Positions 1 through 12,095 of a stretch of DNA of 64,000 nucleotides are shown here, in pieces. The stretch spans positions 39,339,458 to 39,403,457 of the forward strand of contig NC_051075.1 of NCBI RefSeq assembly GCF_004664715.2. Direction: 5' to 3'. The stretch's first letter is position 1. Each line of letters starts with the position of its first letter. Position numbers and translations under genes: made by a program. The stretch is from Peromyscus leucopus. Taxonomy: Eukaryota > Chordata > Mammalia > Rodentia > Cricetidae. Under the pieces are notes generated by a model, which did not search any database, was not told the DNA's origin, and saw only the letters and a program-made list of their open reading frames with translations.

Positions 1-333
1 GTGGAAAAATTTCTTGTCTGCCACTGGCCTCCATTCTTTACTCTTCTTTGATCTCATTTATGGAAATAAGCATCAGAATTGAGATGAATGCATGCTAGAA
101 GCCTGCTTTTCATGTGTGTCTTAAATCAACCATTGGTATGAGGAAAGTTAATTCGGTTTTAAAGATTTTTATATTATTATTTAAATTATGGGTATATATG
201 TGTGTCTGGGGCTGGGCTTTATGTAGAGATATCCCCAGAGTCCAGAAGAAGGCAATGGGTCCCATGGAACTAGAGTTCTCTGTCTCCTCTCATCCTCACC
301 CCCAACTTAGCTAGCAAGCTAACTAAGTAGTTA
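1..333. other. Unique sequence, nothing recognised
   Basis: No repeat, splice-bounded exon or long frame could be recognised. The short open frames here show no domain or low-complexity signal and are the size expected by chance. Confidence 0.5.
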
Positions 334-672
334 TGGTAGTTTAGATGAGGATGGTCCCCAAAAGTTCATGTCTGAATACTTGGTTGCCAAGTTGGCGGAA
401 CTGTTTGGGAAGGATTAAAATGTGCGATCTTGTTGGAGGAGGTGTGTCACTGGGTGTGGGCTTTGAGGTTTCAAAAGTCGGACACCATTCCCAGTGTGTA
501 TTCTGCCTCCTGCTTGAGGTTTAAGACGTGAGCTCTCAGCTGGTCTTGTTGCCATTGACTTCTCTCAACCATCGTGGATTCTAACCCTACGGAATTACAA
601 GACGAAGGACATACTTTCTGAGTTCTGTGGTAGTGGTATTTTATCACAGCTATAGAGAAAGTAACTAAGACA
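334..672 (+). mobile_element. MaLR-type solo LTR (MT/ORR1-like)
   Basis: The stretch matches the remembered layout of mouse MT-group MaLR LTRs: 'GATGGTCCCCA' with 'AGTTCATGTCTGAATACTTGG' early, the hallmark 'TTGTTGGAGGAGGTGTGTCA' centre, 'TGCCTCCTGCTTG', and the terminal 'AAGTAACTAAGACA'. It begins TG and ends CA. No 5-bp target duplication is visible, so the edges are approximate or one flank is altered. LTRs of this group are known to act as oocyte promoters in mouse; nothing here shows activity. Confidence 0.75.
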
Positions 673-1470
673 GCGGTCAGTGAGACAAACAGACAAACAT
701 TTGAGGAGATGACAAAGCAACAGTCTAAAAGCCCGTCCTAATAACTCATCCTGGCCTGGCCTGCTGCCTGCCATGTGAAAAGGACAGTCGTCTTCTTCTC
801 CTTGAGGAATCAGTCCCCTTGTTGACCAGCCCATCTGTGTCAACTTTCCTGTCACGCTGTTTTATCTCTGATCCTGTTAAAGTATCCAGGTCTTCCCAAT
901 CTTATTAGCTCTGTGGCCCTATTTGGGTGAGGTATAAAACCATTCTACAGCAATCACCAGGAAAAATTCATTAATAATTTGAAAACCAAGACTTCACCAG
1001 CAAATGCCCAACGTAGGTGAATTCGTAAGTGACGGTGTTGCCTGAAGTACAGAATATTGGCCGCCTGCGATGGGAAAAGCCTCCGGGGTGTAAGTGGCCC
1101 TTTCCCCTCCTTCCCTTCTTTCTCTTTTCTTTCCTCATCCTTGTCTTCATTTCAGATGAACAAGGGTTCTTGGGGCTTCTAAGAGTGAATGCAAGATCTG
1201 GGGACAGAAGGAGGAGCTCGGAGAGTCAAGTGTCCCTTCTGTTTAACAGAATGGACAGAGTTCAAAAACTGTCCAGAGAGCTAGAATAGAGGTTGTCAGC
1301 TGTGACCCATGGGATACTTGTATTCATTTCCCTGGGACATCTTTGTAAAATACACATTTCTAAGAGCTACACTAGACTACAACATCAAAATTGCTGGCAG
1401 TTCATCCCCAGGAGTCCAGATATTTAACCAGCCTCCCAAGTAATTTTGCTTTTTAGTGTGCTTGCTATAT
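673..1470. other. Mostly unique sequence with one strong splice-acceptor-like site
   Basis: No repeat recognised. A long pyrimidine tract ends in 'CTTCATTTCAG' at 1145-1155, a textbook-looking 3' splice site, followed by about 130 bp that stay open in one frame to a stop at 1287-1289. No matching donor follows and no protein family is recognised, so it may be chance or a non-coding transcript. Confidence 0.35.
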
Positions 1471-1547
1471 CTTCCTCCTCCTCATCATCATCCTCATCCT
1501 CCTCCTCATCATCATCAAATCATCCTCAGCAGCAGCAGCAGCAGCAC
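1471..1547 (+). repeat. Simple repeat (TCC/TCA)n followed by (CAG)n
   Basis: Imperfect trinucleotide tract of TCC and TCA units running into a (CAG)7-like run at about 1525-1546. It lies outside any supported reading frame. Confidence 0.9.
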
Positions 1548-2043
1548 ATGAGGGTGTGTGCCTCTCCTTGGGTACACACCAGAATTAGTCAGTACCTGCA
1601 TTTCTTCAGGGTTCTCAGGTGAGAGATGTTTACAGAGGCATTGGTGGAACACTGGTTTTCAGAATCATTGTGGCAACAGATGCTCTGAGTTTCCACAACG
1701 TGGACACATCGATCCAAACCACAGCTGTCCCAGAAGGGACTCCCTGCTGGGCCGGGACCACCAGTTAGAATTTCCTTGATAAGTATTTGGAATCATGTAC
1801 CCAATAACAATTGGGCTTTGGGAAATTTTGTTTGGGATCGTGCATAACCTGGTATTCCTTAGAATAATTTGGGTATGAAAAGGAGAAACCCTGCTTTCTC
1901 CTAAGCACCTAAGCACCTCCCCAACCACGAATTCTTTTTATGCCTGTGACTTCTGTCCAATCTCTTGGCACAAAATGTAAGAGGGGGCACCAAAAATCTT
2001 CAGGAATAAAGAGACATCATACCTTGGTTAAAAATAAAAACTA
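1548..2043. other. Unique sequence, nothing recognised
   Basis: No repeat family or gene signal recognised. Two short overlapping frames on opposite strands here have no supporting features. Confidence 0.45.
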
Positions 2044-2045
2044 GG

Positions 2046-2185
2046 GTTGACGAGATGCCTCAGTGGAGAGACAAGCTTTCACACATGGCTGACAACCTGA
2101 GTTTGATCCCCGTATCTTTAAGGTTACAGAAGAGAAACAATTCAATGAATTGTCATCTGATTTCTACAAATATGCCCTGGTCTAT

Positions 2186-2239
<54 letters not shown>

Positions 2240-2262
2240 ACACACACATACACACACACACA

Positions 2263-2300
<38 letters not shown>
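2046..2300 (+). mobile_element. B2/B3-type SINE with a long (CA)n tail
   Basis: Degenerate tRNA-derived head ('GACGAGATGCCTCAGTGGAGAG', a diverged form of GAGATGGCTCAGTGG) and a B-box-like 'CCTGAGTTTGATCCCCG', followed by the SINE body and an interrupted (CA)n tail from about 2186 to 2296 with TA and AAG interruptions. Confidence 0.65.
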
Positions 2301-3649
<1,349 letters not shown>

Positions 3650-4848
3650 AGGCTCTGCTGGTTTCTAAAGAGCTTTTCCTTCTCTTCTTTAAAAAAAAAA
3701 AAAGTTAGTCTGGAAATGTTCTAACAGAGAAAAGGAAAGACTTCAACACAGGGCCCCTCCTGCCTGCCTCTCAACCTCAATAGTTATCACCACTTCCTAA
3801 GTCCTTTCAACTCCCCTGCCACTCCGCCCACCCTCACATCTTTCCAGAATTTTAAATGAAACACCATATACCTTAGTATAGGAAAGCTTCTCAAACATAA
3901 ACTTCTGGAAATAGTGGGGGTTTTTTTCCTAATGAAGATATAATCCCAGAGGTAAGTAAGCATGGTAGCTATGACTTTACTATTCTAACATGGTGTTGAC
4001 CTGGGTGCACATACACAGAACAGAAGGAGTATTTTCCTCAAGACCCAGCAAGTGAGAAGTCTCAAAAGGGACTGGAACCAAGTCAGAGGTGATACGAATC
4101 AGGCGCCAAGGGCACTAAAAGGTGTTACGTGGATGTGTGTGTCTGTAATACTGAACCACCTCAAAGGAAACAAGAGCATCTCATTTTAATGACGATCTCA
4201 CTTGCCACTATAATCCATAGTATCTGTCATATGCCCAGGGCACACAGGTTAGAGCTGAAGAATTCTGCATTGGAAGCAATTCAAGGCTGGAGCAACCATT
4301 CTTGCATATGAAGACAAACAGACACAGTCACTTCCAGACAAAGTGACCCTGTGGGGTGTGGGTGGCTGTGGCACTCTGGTCTCTTCAGTCGTATTCACCT
4401 TTCAAAAGCCCCAACTCTGTGCCTTCTGGAGCCTGCGGAGCACAGTTTAGTTTTGTTTTAACCATGTCTGTGGCTTATTAAAACCTCTCTGCCATCTATC
4501 CCATCTATCACTGAGTCATGGCAGGTGGTTCACGATTAACACATACAGAGCTTGACACAGGAAAGTTCTCTGCTCTGCCCCGTCAGCTTTTGAGAGACGA
4601 GAGTGAAAATCTTGATGGTAGAAAGTCTTTCACTGGAAGCAAAACTGAAGCTGCATTTCAACATCGGCTGTGTTGGAGCAGGAAACACAGGTACAAGTAA
4701 CTGGAATAGTGAGTTGTAACCTCGGCACAGGTAATACAAGGTCTGTAGGAGGAGAATAGATTCTGAAGACATCAAGGAAGATCAGTGATGGAGAGGTAAC
4801 CCATTTCTGCGTACATGGTAGGAAGAGTTAATATTGATAAGCTGGCCG
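3650..4848. other. Unique sequence, nothing recognised
   Basis: About 1.2 kb with a short poly-A at 3691-3703 but no recognised repeat or gene. Short frames at 4129-4311 and 4518-4700 have no support. Confidence 0.45.
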
Positions 4849-5037
4849 TTCTTATGCCAGAAATGGTGGCTGACACCTTTAAACACACCGTGCAGAAGGA
4901 CCACAGGTTCAGGGCCAACCTCAGGTACATAGTGAGGCTGTCTAAAGAAAACCAAGGGCCGGGAGGCATGTAGCTCAGAGACAGACAGCTTGCTTGCCTA
5001 AGCCATGCCAGAGCCTGGGTGTGATCTTCAACATCAG
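4849..5037 (+). mobile_element. Diverged B1-ID composite SINE
   Basis: A degraded 7SL-like segment ('GGTGGCTGACACCTTTAAA...GTTCAGGGCCAACCTCAGG') is followed by an ID/tRNA-like segment ('GGCATGTAGCTCAGAGACAG...GAGCCTGGGTGTGATCTTC', A- and B-box-like). It is old and could be two adjacent SINEs rather than one composite. Confidence 0.55.
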
Positions 5038-5060
5038 GGATGGGGGCAATTCTTTTCAGC

Positions 5061-5401
5061 TACAGATGTTCCTTGATTTGTACTGGGATTATATCCCAAT
5101 AAACACATTGTAAATTAAAGCTATCATGAACTGAAAAGCATTTAATAATTTAATACACTTGAACTACCAAACACCACAGCTTAGCAACGCAGTCCATACA
5201 TGGTGGAGTATGGGTTGTTTGCCCTGATGATTGTGTGGCTGGCTGGCAGCTGTGGCTGCTGCCTTCGAGGTTCATGAACAAGCACTATGCTCCTATCCCT
5301 AGCCTAGGAGAGAACAAGAATCAAGGTGTATTGTGTTGCTGAACGTGTATCACATTTGCATCATTGTAAAGCTAAAAATAACCACAACTTGGGGACCATA
5401 A
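5061..5401 (+). mobile_element. MER2-like Tigger DNA transposon fossil
   Basis: The left end ('ATGTTCCTTGATTTGTACTG', then 'GGATTATATCCCAATAAAC') and right end ('CATTGTAAAGCTAAAAATAACC' region to 'TTGGGGACCAT') follow the MER2/Tigger consensus layout, about 345 bp, non-autonomous. The middle keeps 'AACACCACAGCTTAGC'. Such elements predate rodents, so it serves as an age marker for this locus. Confidence 0.7.
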
Positions 5402-5403
5402 GA

Positions 5404-5515
5404 CTTACAGATTTAATGCAGTCCTAGCCAAAAATCGCGCTAAGCTAGTTGGCAGACATTGACAGCTTTAAATAGTCCTTATAGAAAAACAAAAGTTCCA
5501 GGAAAAATAATAACA

Positions 5516-5563
<48 letters not shown>

Positions 5564-5850
5564 CCTGACATTCAAAGACATACTGTAAAGCTGCTGTGAC
5601 CAAGGCAACTGACAAGAGACTAGACAGCTAGACCAAAGGAGAGGGGAGAGAACTCAGAAATCGACCCACATAGCTGCAGCCTGCTGATCTCCATGAGCAA
5701 AGGCAGTCCCAACGAAAGGGAAACACAGACTATTTTTAACACTCGGGATACTGGACAACGGGATACTCCCAAACCAAATAACACCGAAGAACCTACCAAG
5801 AGACCAAGAAGGAAATTCAGAATGGACACCAGACCAGAATGTAAAATGCT
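5404..5850 (+). mobile_element. Old L1 ORF2 fragment, sense, broken
   Basis: The parts resemble L1 ORF2: 'CAGATTTAATGCAGTCCTAG', the tract around 5566-5660 with 'GCTGCTGTGACCAAGGCAAC', and 'GAGAACTCAGAAATCGACCC'. Stops and indels break the frame and an (AAT)n expansion sits inside. The 3' remainder of the LINE is not continuous here. Confidence 0.6.
5505..5561 (+). repeat. (AAT)n microsatellite
   Basis: About 17 AAT units, slightly interrupted at the left end ('AATAATAACAGTAATAAT'). It has expanded inside an A-rich stretch of the L1 fragment. Confidence 0.95.
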
Positions 5851-5877
5851 AAGCAAAACTTCCAGAAGCTAATTGAA

Positions 5878-5988
5878 ATGCCCATCTCAGCAGCACAGAC
5901 ATTGGGCCAACGTTGGAATGATAGGGATATTAGCACGGCCCCTGGGCAAGGATGGCATGTAAATATGTGCAATATTTTACATTTTTTA
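5878..5988 (+). pseudogene. U6 snRNA retropseudogene
   Basis: The copy follows U6 snRNA from end to end with many substitutions: 'CTCAGCAGCAC' near the 5' end (U6 has CGGCAGCACA), 'GTTGGAATGATAGGGATATT' (U6 TTGGAACGATACAGAGAAGATT), 'AGCACGGCCCCTGGGCAAGG' (U6 AGCATGGCCCCTGCGCAAGG), 'ATGGCATGTAAAT' (U6 ATGACACGCAAAT) and a terminal T-run. The conserved ACAGAGA box is changed, so it cannot act as a spliceosomal RNA, and no upstream PSE or TATA element is evident. It sits between L1-like remnants, as expected for an L1-mobilised snRNA copy. Confidence 0.85.
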
Positions 5989-6194
5989 CACTCATGCACA
6001 TGATCCTCACACATGTTCACTACTACCCAATGAGTAGCCCATGAAAGAATGATACTTTGTGCTCATTAAAAAATTAAAGTTGTTCTGCATATCTCAAAAG
6101 AGACTGTTAAAAGAAGAAGAAGACCTCCATAGGCTGGGAGAGAATAAGAGAAGGGTTGTCCAATAACTGGCTTTATTGATGTCCCTGCATCTTG

Positions 6195-6434
6195 GCCTTT
6201 GTGGGTCCAGCTGCCTGGAATGTTCTAGACTGATCCATACCCTTGTTCCTCCAGCACATGCTTCATTTCACAGCTTTACTCAGTGTCTCTTCTGAATGCA
6301 GCACATATTAAATTTGTATCTTAATGCTTCCCCTTTGCCCCCCTCCTCCTTTTGATCTGTAGCTTGCATTATTCTCGAAAGCACTGTTTTGCTCATTGAA
6401 CAAGGAGCTGACTAAATAGTTGTTGAATGAATAT
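6195..6434 (+). mobile_element. LINE-2 3' end fossil
   Basis: The LINE-2 3' region is recognisable: 'CTGCCTGGAATGTTCT' near the left, 'GCACTGTTTTGCTCATTGAAC' in the middle and 'AAATAGTTGTTGAATGAAT' at the end, matching the L2 terminal AATAAATATTTGTTGAATGAATG motif. Confidence 0.65.
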
Positions 6435-7205
6435 CAACGCCTCCAGGAGCAAAATCCCTCATGCTGTTTCTATAGAAACACCTATACCACCTTTTAAAAT
6501 AATTCACTCTTTCATGGCTTTGACAGACATGGAAGCATTCTAATGGAGATGAGTCTGAATACATGCTGCACAGGTCTGGTATGGGAAGAATGGCGGACAC
6601 GGTCTCTCGTGCTCTTGAATGACTTCTGGGGATCAATATGGTGGAAATTGTAATAACATAGGTAATATTTCTATTTCTTGTTAAATTTAGCACATTTTGT
6701 CTTCATCTGGGGGTGAGGTATCCAACATGCTCAGGCTGGGGAATTCAGAGTCATGTGTCAGAGCCATATTCCATACTAAGTTTATAGTGAAACATCTTCC
6801 AAAGTGAAAGACAGAAATATGCTTACTGCCTTTTAAAAATCAAAGAATGGTCATTGTGTTCTACAGCATGATTTAATAGGAAAGCAAGACGCCTTGCCCC
6901 GTCCTGTTGTTCGGAGTAACTGGCTCCATCAGCCGAGTTCATACTGCCATCTGGAGGCCACGTGTGAGCACTGCACAAGGGCGGTGGTGCTGTTCAGAGC
7001 TGGGAGAGATTGAAAACCAAATAACTTACACACATCAAAAACGTAGATTGAAAGGTTCGTTTTAAACATTTTTATAACTTCTACATCAGTCTCTATTTCT
7101 GGAAATTTGAACAGGAACAAGAGAAAAGAACAAATGTTGAGTGTGCCTGTTAGAGGCTGAGCAGCGAACTAATGTTTGCCTCGTGCCCACTCCCCGGATC
7201 TTCGT
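6435..7205. other. Unique sequence, nothing recognised
   Basis: No repeat or gene recognised in about 770 bp of ordinary composition. Confidence 0.45.
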
Positions 7206-7375
7206 TCCAGGAAGAGGGAATAGTGTTACTATTCCCACTACAGCCCAGACGAAGGCGTGGAGCAATTAGCCTTGTGTCTCCATGTTGCTCAACTATTCTT
7301 GGGGTAGCAGAACTTGAACCCAAGTCTGCATGACCCTAAGTTTCCAGGTCCAGGGCTCTCAGAGGTGGGTCCATT
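7206..7375 (-). mobile_element. MIR SINE fossil, antisense
   Basis: Plus-strand 'AGCAGAACTTGAACCCAAGT' and 'CAGGTCCAGGGCTCTC' are the reverse complement of the MIR core and tRNA-related head (consensus antisense ...GGGATTCGAACCCAGG...). The copy is diverged. Confidence 0.5.
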
Positions 7376-7505
7376 TCTCACTGTTACAGAGGTTCCCAGA
7401 AAAAGGATCATGTGTGGGGGCCACTGGAGATTCTTGGGACATTTGAGCACTACTGATAATCCCCACTGGGAACAAAGATCCATATGACTTCCTCTATAAA
7501 CACTG

Positions 7506-7507
<2 letters not shown>

Positions 7508-7552
<45 letters not shown>
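7508..7552 (+). repeat. (TG)n microsatellite
   Basis: About 22 uninterrupted TG units. Confidence 0.95.
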
Positions 7553-7554
<2 letters not shown>

Positions 7555-7975
7555 CTAATGGTATTGGAAGGAGACCTGGTGGGAGAGGCAAGATTGTCTT
7601 GGAAACACCATCTTTCATTAAGCCTGTTTTTTAAATGTCTTAATGGGCCAAGTATGTCAGGCCTCCCCTGTCCTCTATCTTAATGGAGACCTGAAGAATC
7701 TACATTTGTGAAAGGTCTCCACTGTGGAGCTCCAGATGGAATATACCGGTAATATCAAAGGACAAAGACCAGCATCATAGAGGTTCTAGCTTTTTAACTG
7801 ACGTCTCAGACCCATTTTGTTTTATGACTTAATGACTTTTGTGAATATTGAAACTCTTTCTCCAATAGCATAACTATACAGTGTTTTGCTTCATTCAAAA
7901 CTATGAATTTGCTACCTATATATACTTCAAGCGCCATAGCTTTATTTGGGCATTAGAATAGCCTTAATGTGAGGG
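7553..7975. other. Unique sequence, nothing recognised
   Basis: About 420 bp without recognisable features. Confidence 0.45.
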
Positions 7976-8160
7976 CTTGTGCCTGGTCTTATTGGATCTT
8001 GTGCTGTGTTCAGTTATGTTCCTGGGAAGCCTGCTCTTTTCTGGGGTATCTGGGGGAGTGGATTTAGGGGAGGGGGGTAGAGGGAAACTGGGAAGAATGG
8101 AGGGAGGGGAAGCTGCTGTCGGCATGTATTGAATGAGAGAAGAATAAATAAACATTTAAA
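7976..8160 (+). mobile_element. L1 3' UTR fragment with tail, sense
   Basis: It holds 'GGGAAGCCTGCTCTTTTCTG', a G-rich stretch typical of rodent L1 3' UTRs ('GGAGTGGATTTAGGGGAGGG'), 'GGGGAAGCTGCTGTCGGCAT' and a terminal 'GAATAAATAAACATTTAAAT'. It is a 5'-truncated insertion. Confidence 0.7.
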
Positions 8161-8244
8161 TATATGTGTGTGGTATATGTATGTGTGCATATGATCACAC
8201 ACGTGTATGTACATGCAGAGCTACAAATTAATATCAGATGTCTT

Positions 8245-8482
8245 CCTCTGTCACTTTCCACTTGTTTTATGGGACAAGATCTCTTGTTGAATTTGAGGCT
8301 AGCAGTTTCAGCAAGACGAGGTGGCCAGCAAGCTCAGAGAATCCCTTTGTCTGTGGACCCATCGCTGGGGTTACAGGTTGGACCACTACAAGACCTTGCT
8401 TATACGTGAATGCTGGGGATCGAACCAGATCCTCACTCGTACCCGGCAAGGACTCTACCCACTGGGCCGTCTTCCAGGCCTG
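8245..8482 (-). mobile_element. B4-type SINE, antisense, diverged
   Basis: Plus-strand 'GAATGCTGGGGATCGAACCAG', 'CCTCACTCGTACCCGGCAAG' and 'GACTCTACCCACTGGGCCGT' are the complement of a B4/ID tRNA-derived head. The left part corresponds to the B1-derived half. Small frames across it are shadows. Confidence 0.6.
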
Positions 8483-9150
8483 CAAATAAACAAAGGGCCT
8501 CCAGAGATGGGGGCCTCGGGGCTCCACTGCCCTTTAAAAGCCCCAGATGGAACATTCTGTGATGCCACAGCTACTCTTAGGACATTCGTCCAACAAAGTG
8601 TGAGTCTTTGCTTTAAGTGTCTTTGTCTTCTCTCAGCTCTGGCTTGGTCTTCTAAGGGCCAGCTTGGCTCCTTCAGATCAAACAACCTCAAAAGGTAAAG
8701 GTTTGGCCAAAGAGAATGTCCAACGAGAAGAGGGCTGGGTTTTGAAAAGTGCCGGATTAAATAATGAACCCCACTCGGAGCGTTTTGACCCTGGTGGCTC
8801 CTACAGGTGGCCAAGGGGACAGCGCTGACTTCACTGTTTCTCAGTGATGAAATGCTCCCAATAAGTGCCTCCTGGGACTGAATTCTTTCGATGATAAGGG
8901 CATGATTCCTGCAGCAAGAGTGGGGGGGAAAGGCATTTGTTAAACTAAGTTTGTCACAATTAAAGTTTCAAAAAGAGGAAAAATTTGTGGATTTTTCAAT
9001 CAAAATTTCATTTGGACTAGCAAATATCATCAAACACAATATTCTCTCATCTCTTTGTTTCTAGCCCCATGTTAAAAAAGAACCACAAGTATTACAGGTT
9101 CTTCTTATATTCCATTTCTCCTTACTTTCTTCTGTTATGGACTCATCGAC
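8483..9150. other. Unique sequence, nothing recognised
   Basis: About 670 bp. Frames on both strands at 8321-8814 overlap the SINE and show no protein signature. Confidence 0.4.
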
Positions 9151-9541
9151 TGTGCTGGTTGGCTTTTGTCAACTTGAGTCATCTTGGAAGAAGGAACCTC
9201 AACTGAAGAATGGTCTCCTTCAGACTGGTCTGTGGACCTTTCTCTGGGGCATTTTCTTGGTTGCTAATTGATGTGAGAGGTTCAGGCCATTAGGGGCAGT
9301 ACTCCAGCTGAACAGATAGATGGTCCTGGGTTGTATACAAAAGCGACCTGAGCTAGCCATAGGGAGCGAGCCAGTAAGCAGCGTTCCACTGTGGTCTGTG
9401 TCTTAGTTCCTGGTTCCTGGTTCCGGAGTTGAATCTTGCCTCAGCTTCCCTTGATGACCTGTAGCCTGAAATGAATACTTGCTTCCTAGCTTGGTTTTGG
9501 TCATGGTTTGTATCACAGCAAGAGAGTTGCAAACTAGGACA
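9151..9541 (+). mobile_element. MaLR-type LTR of the 'TGTGCTGGTT...CTAAGACA' family
   Basis: It starts 'TGTGCTGGTTGGCTTTTGTC' + 'AACTTGAGTCATC' and ends near 'CACAGCAAGAGAGTTGCAA'...'AGGACA'. Flanking pentamers TCGAC (9146-9150) and TTGAC (9542-9546) agree at 4 of 5, a decayed 5-bp target duplication. ERVL/MaLR elements make 5-bp duplications. The polyadenylation-like region 'GAAATGAATACTTGCTTCC' is where an AATAAA signal would sit. Confidence 0.7.
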
Positions 9542-10227
9542 TTGACTCAACTTGTTGACCACAGCTGTCTGAAGACAGCCACTGCCTGTCTGCCGAGTGG
9601 GGAGAGCATGGAAGAGCCGTTTAGACCAAAGCTGCTTGCTTTCCACTTATTACAGGAGTCTGTGTGTCATTTTCTCATCAGTGGGCTTAACTCCTACAAA
9701 AGCAACTTCAAAAGGAAATTTATTTTCAGTGAGTTCACCATGGCAAGAATGACTGGGACTCCTCACATCTCAGGAGACCAGGTCACGAGACCAGGTCGCC
9801 GAGGAAAGGGAATGCTGGGGTTCAACTGGCTTTCTCTTCTGTTCCTTGATATTCAGTCTAAGACCCCTGTTCACGGGATGCTGCTGCCCATGTTCAGGAT
9901 CATCCTTCCTTCATTGCGCCTCTCTGGAAAGAGCCTTAGAGACATATCCAGAGCTGTGTTTCCCGGGTGATTCTAAACCCAGCCCAGCTGACAATGGGGA
10001 TTAACCATGACAGGCATTTTTCTGTGGACCAGGTATGGACACTTACTTAAGAGCCTTTTGTGTATCTGCTCGTGGGCAATATAATCTGATATCATAGCAT
10101 CATTATTACTTACATGACAAGCAGGTGTAATGTGGTAGATGGGATAGAAACTATGGAGCTGAAAACCTTAGTCACTCTTACCTACAGTAATCATAATTGT
10201 CACTCCTCATACATATCACCAAGCTTT
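9542..10227. other. Unique sequence, nothing recognised
   Basis: A 163-codon open frame (9479-9970) starts inside the LTR and runs into this stretch. It has no recognisable domain and straddles a repeat edge, so I treat it as fortuitous. Confidence 0.4.
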
Positions 10228-10238
10228 ACACACGCACA

Positions 10239-10283
<45 letters not shown>
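10228..10283 (+). repeat. (CA)n microsatellite
   Basis: Long CA run with early interruptions (CGCA, CATA). Confidence 0.95.
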
Positions 10284-10285
<2 letters not shown>

Positions 10286-10484
10286 ACTCTTAGTCTTTTA
10301 TTCTTCACAAAATGCTGAGGTCATTCCAAAATCTGATGTAGCTTTTTTTCTCTTTTTTTTTGCTTAGACAATCCCAATTTTCTTCTTGGCTCCAAAAACA
10401 TAAGCACTCCACTATGCCTTCCACCGTGCAGTTAGAGCCTAGCTAAGCAACCTATTTCTTATGTTAACTAGACCGACCTGTTAA

Positions 10485-10660
10485 CTGCATCCCTGTCTTA
10501 GCCGAATAAACTTAGACACGTTATTCGCCTTCCGTTTCCACATGAGTGATATTAGAATAATTACACTGAACACACACAATGTGGTGGTGAGGAGGAGACA
10601 GTGTCACAATGGGACGCTGCGTTCAGCTACGATAATGGAGGGCCATTTAGTAAGAGGAAC
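10485..10660 (+). mobile_element. MIR SINE fossil, sense
   Basis: 'CTTAGCCGAATAAACTTAGAC' region, then 'CGCCTTCCGTTTCCACATGAG' and 'GATATTAGAATAATTACACT' follow the MIR order (...CCTCAGTTTCCTCATCTGTAAAATGGGGATAATAATAGTACC...). The copy is strongly diverged. Confidence 0.45.
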
Positions 10661-10804
10661 TATTTACAGACTTGTAGAAGGGAACTATTTAAAGAGCTGG
10701 AAGGATCCCAATGCTGAAACAAAAGTGGGGGGGGAGTAATTACCACTTCAGGGGCAAAGGGAGGGAGGCGAGAGAAGATTCTTAATCCCAGAGAGAGCCC
10801 TTGT

Positions 10805-10920
10805 AGTTAAGAGTTGTGGTTGTGGTTGAAGCTGTAGTAGCCATGCTGGTCGTCTGCTGTGCTTGTGGTTACAGTTATTGTAGTTGTGGTTGTAATAGGT
10901 GTGGCTGTGGCTCTAGTTGT
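10805..10920 (+). repeat. Degenerate GTTGTGGTT-rich repeat
   Basis: Imperfect GTT/GTG hexamer-nonamer units ('GTTGTGGTTGTGGTTGAAGC', 'GTTATTGTAGTTGTGGTTGT'). The minus strand reads as low-complexity T-rich peptide, which is not a gene. Confidence 0.75.
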
Positions 10921-12095
10921 AAGAGAGGACCATTGGTAGACACCACTGTAAAACAGTGCAGCTGGCTCTTGGTGGTCCAGCATGGGTGATGCTGAAAAGT
11001 CAGCTACTATGAAATTCCCCTCTCCCCTCCACCCAATCTGCTTCCATTGACTCCCATCCACCAAGGCAAACGGGAGCAGAGTGCCTGCCATCCCCCCAAG
11101 TGCAGCGTGCTGGGGCACAGAGCAGGAAGGATGGTACAGACAGGAGCCAGAGGGGCCACCAGAGCTCATCCAGAACAGATGTGTGCGGTGCCTACTCCTT
11201 CTCCGGGATATGAAAATCCTTTTCCCCCTGCAGCAATTCCAAAGACACAAAGGGGATCACATGCAAAGTATACTCCTCCACGGCACTACTGAGCTTGGTG
11301 TGGGACAAAGAAGGCACCACGGATGGGTGCCCAGGAAGAATGAGCCCTTCACAGGTCTGCAGAGCTCTACAGTGTCTCACTCTCAGGCCAACACAGGTCT
11401 GACTGTCTGAGGACAAGGCCCGACACAGATGAAGATGCACAGGGTGGGGGGAAAACAATGGAACCCCGAAGGTTAATAGGATAGAAGGACTGAGCCGAGG
11501 AGTTCCAGCTCCAGGCCAAAAATGCTGTGTGTGATCTTTCAGCCCTGACCATAGGCAATCATAAGGCCTTGACTAGCAGCTTCAGAAGGGGAAGCCACCC
11601 TCCCCCGACTGGTCCTGGGACCCAGTCCCTGAACTATCAGAAAGGGCTTGCAGTAAAGAAGCCAGCACCCTCTCTACCCGAGCCAGCCACGCTCAGTACA
11701 GTTTTCAGTTCTAACCGGAGCGCCTAGCTACATTTAAAGGTCTCTTTACTAGAGGTTCCAAGATGAAGGGACAAAAGATGTTTCAGGTTAACGTTGACCC
11801 AAAGAGATCAGCTTTGTGTCTAATAAAGCTGTCTTGGGATGAAAAAGTGTCGTAGAGACAAAGAAGAAACTTCACAAGAGAACCATGAGGAGCGAGGAGC
11901 AAGGGTGGTCTTCATGGAGTGGTGTGGGGGAAATGGGGTCTCAGAAGCTAAAGAATGAAACTGGACACTCAAACACTAACCAGGAACAGATAAAAACCCA
12001 AAAGGAAAGACCAGAAACTCTCCTGCATCTGGGAAGTGAAAATGGGCAAAGGTCTGTCATTGGCCTTGGTGAGGCTTCTTTAGGATGTGCCACCA
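10921..12095. other. Unique sequence, nothing certain
   Basis: About 1.2 kb with no recognised repeat. The right part (about 11850-12095) may be the upstream part of the adjoining ancient L1 but is too diverged to call. Overlapping frames on both strands here have no family signature. Confidence 0.4.

Noticed and set aside
1525..1547. (CAG)n run as a polyglutamine exon
   Set aside because: Only about seven units, continuous with a TCC/TCA simple repeat, with no surrounding coding frame.
5878..5988. Functional U6 snRNA gene
   Set aside because: The conserved ACAGAGA region and many paired positions are changed, and there is no upstream PSE/TATA promoter.
9479..9970. 163-codon plus-strand frame
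   Set aside because: It starts inside a MaLR-type LTR, has no recognisable domain or splice context, and is within the length expected by chance in 64 kb.
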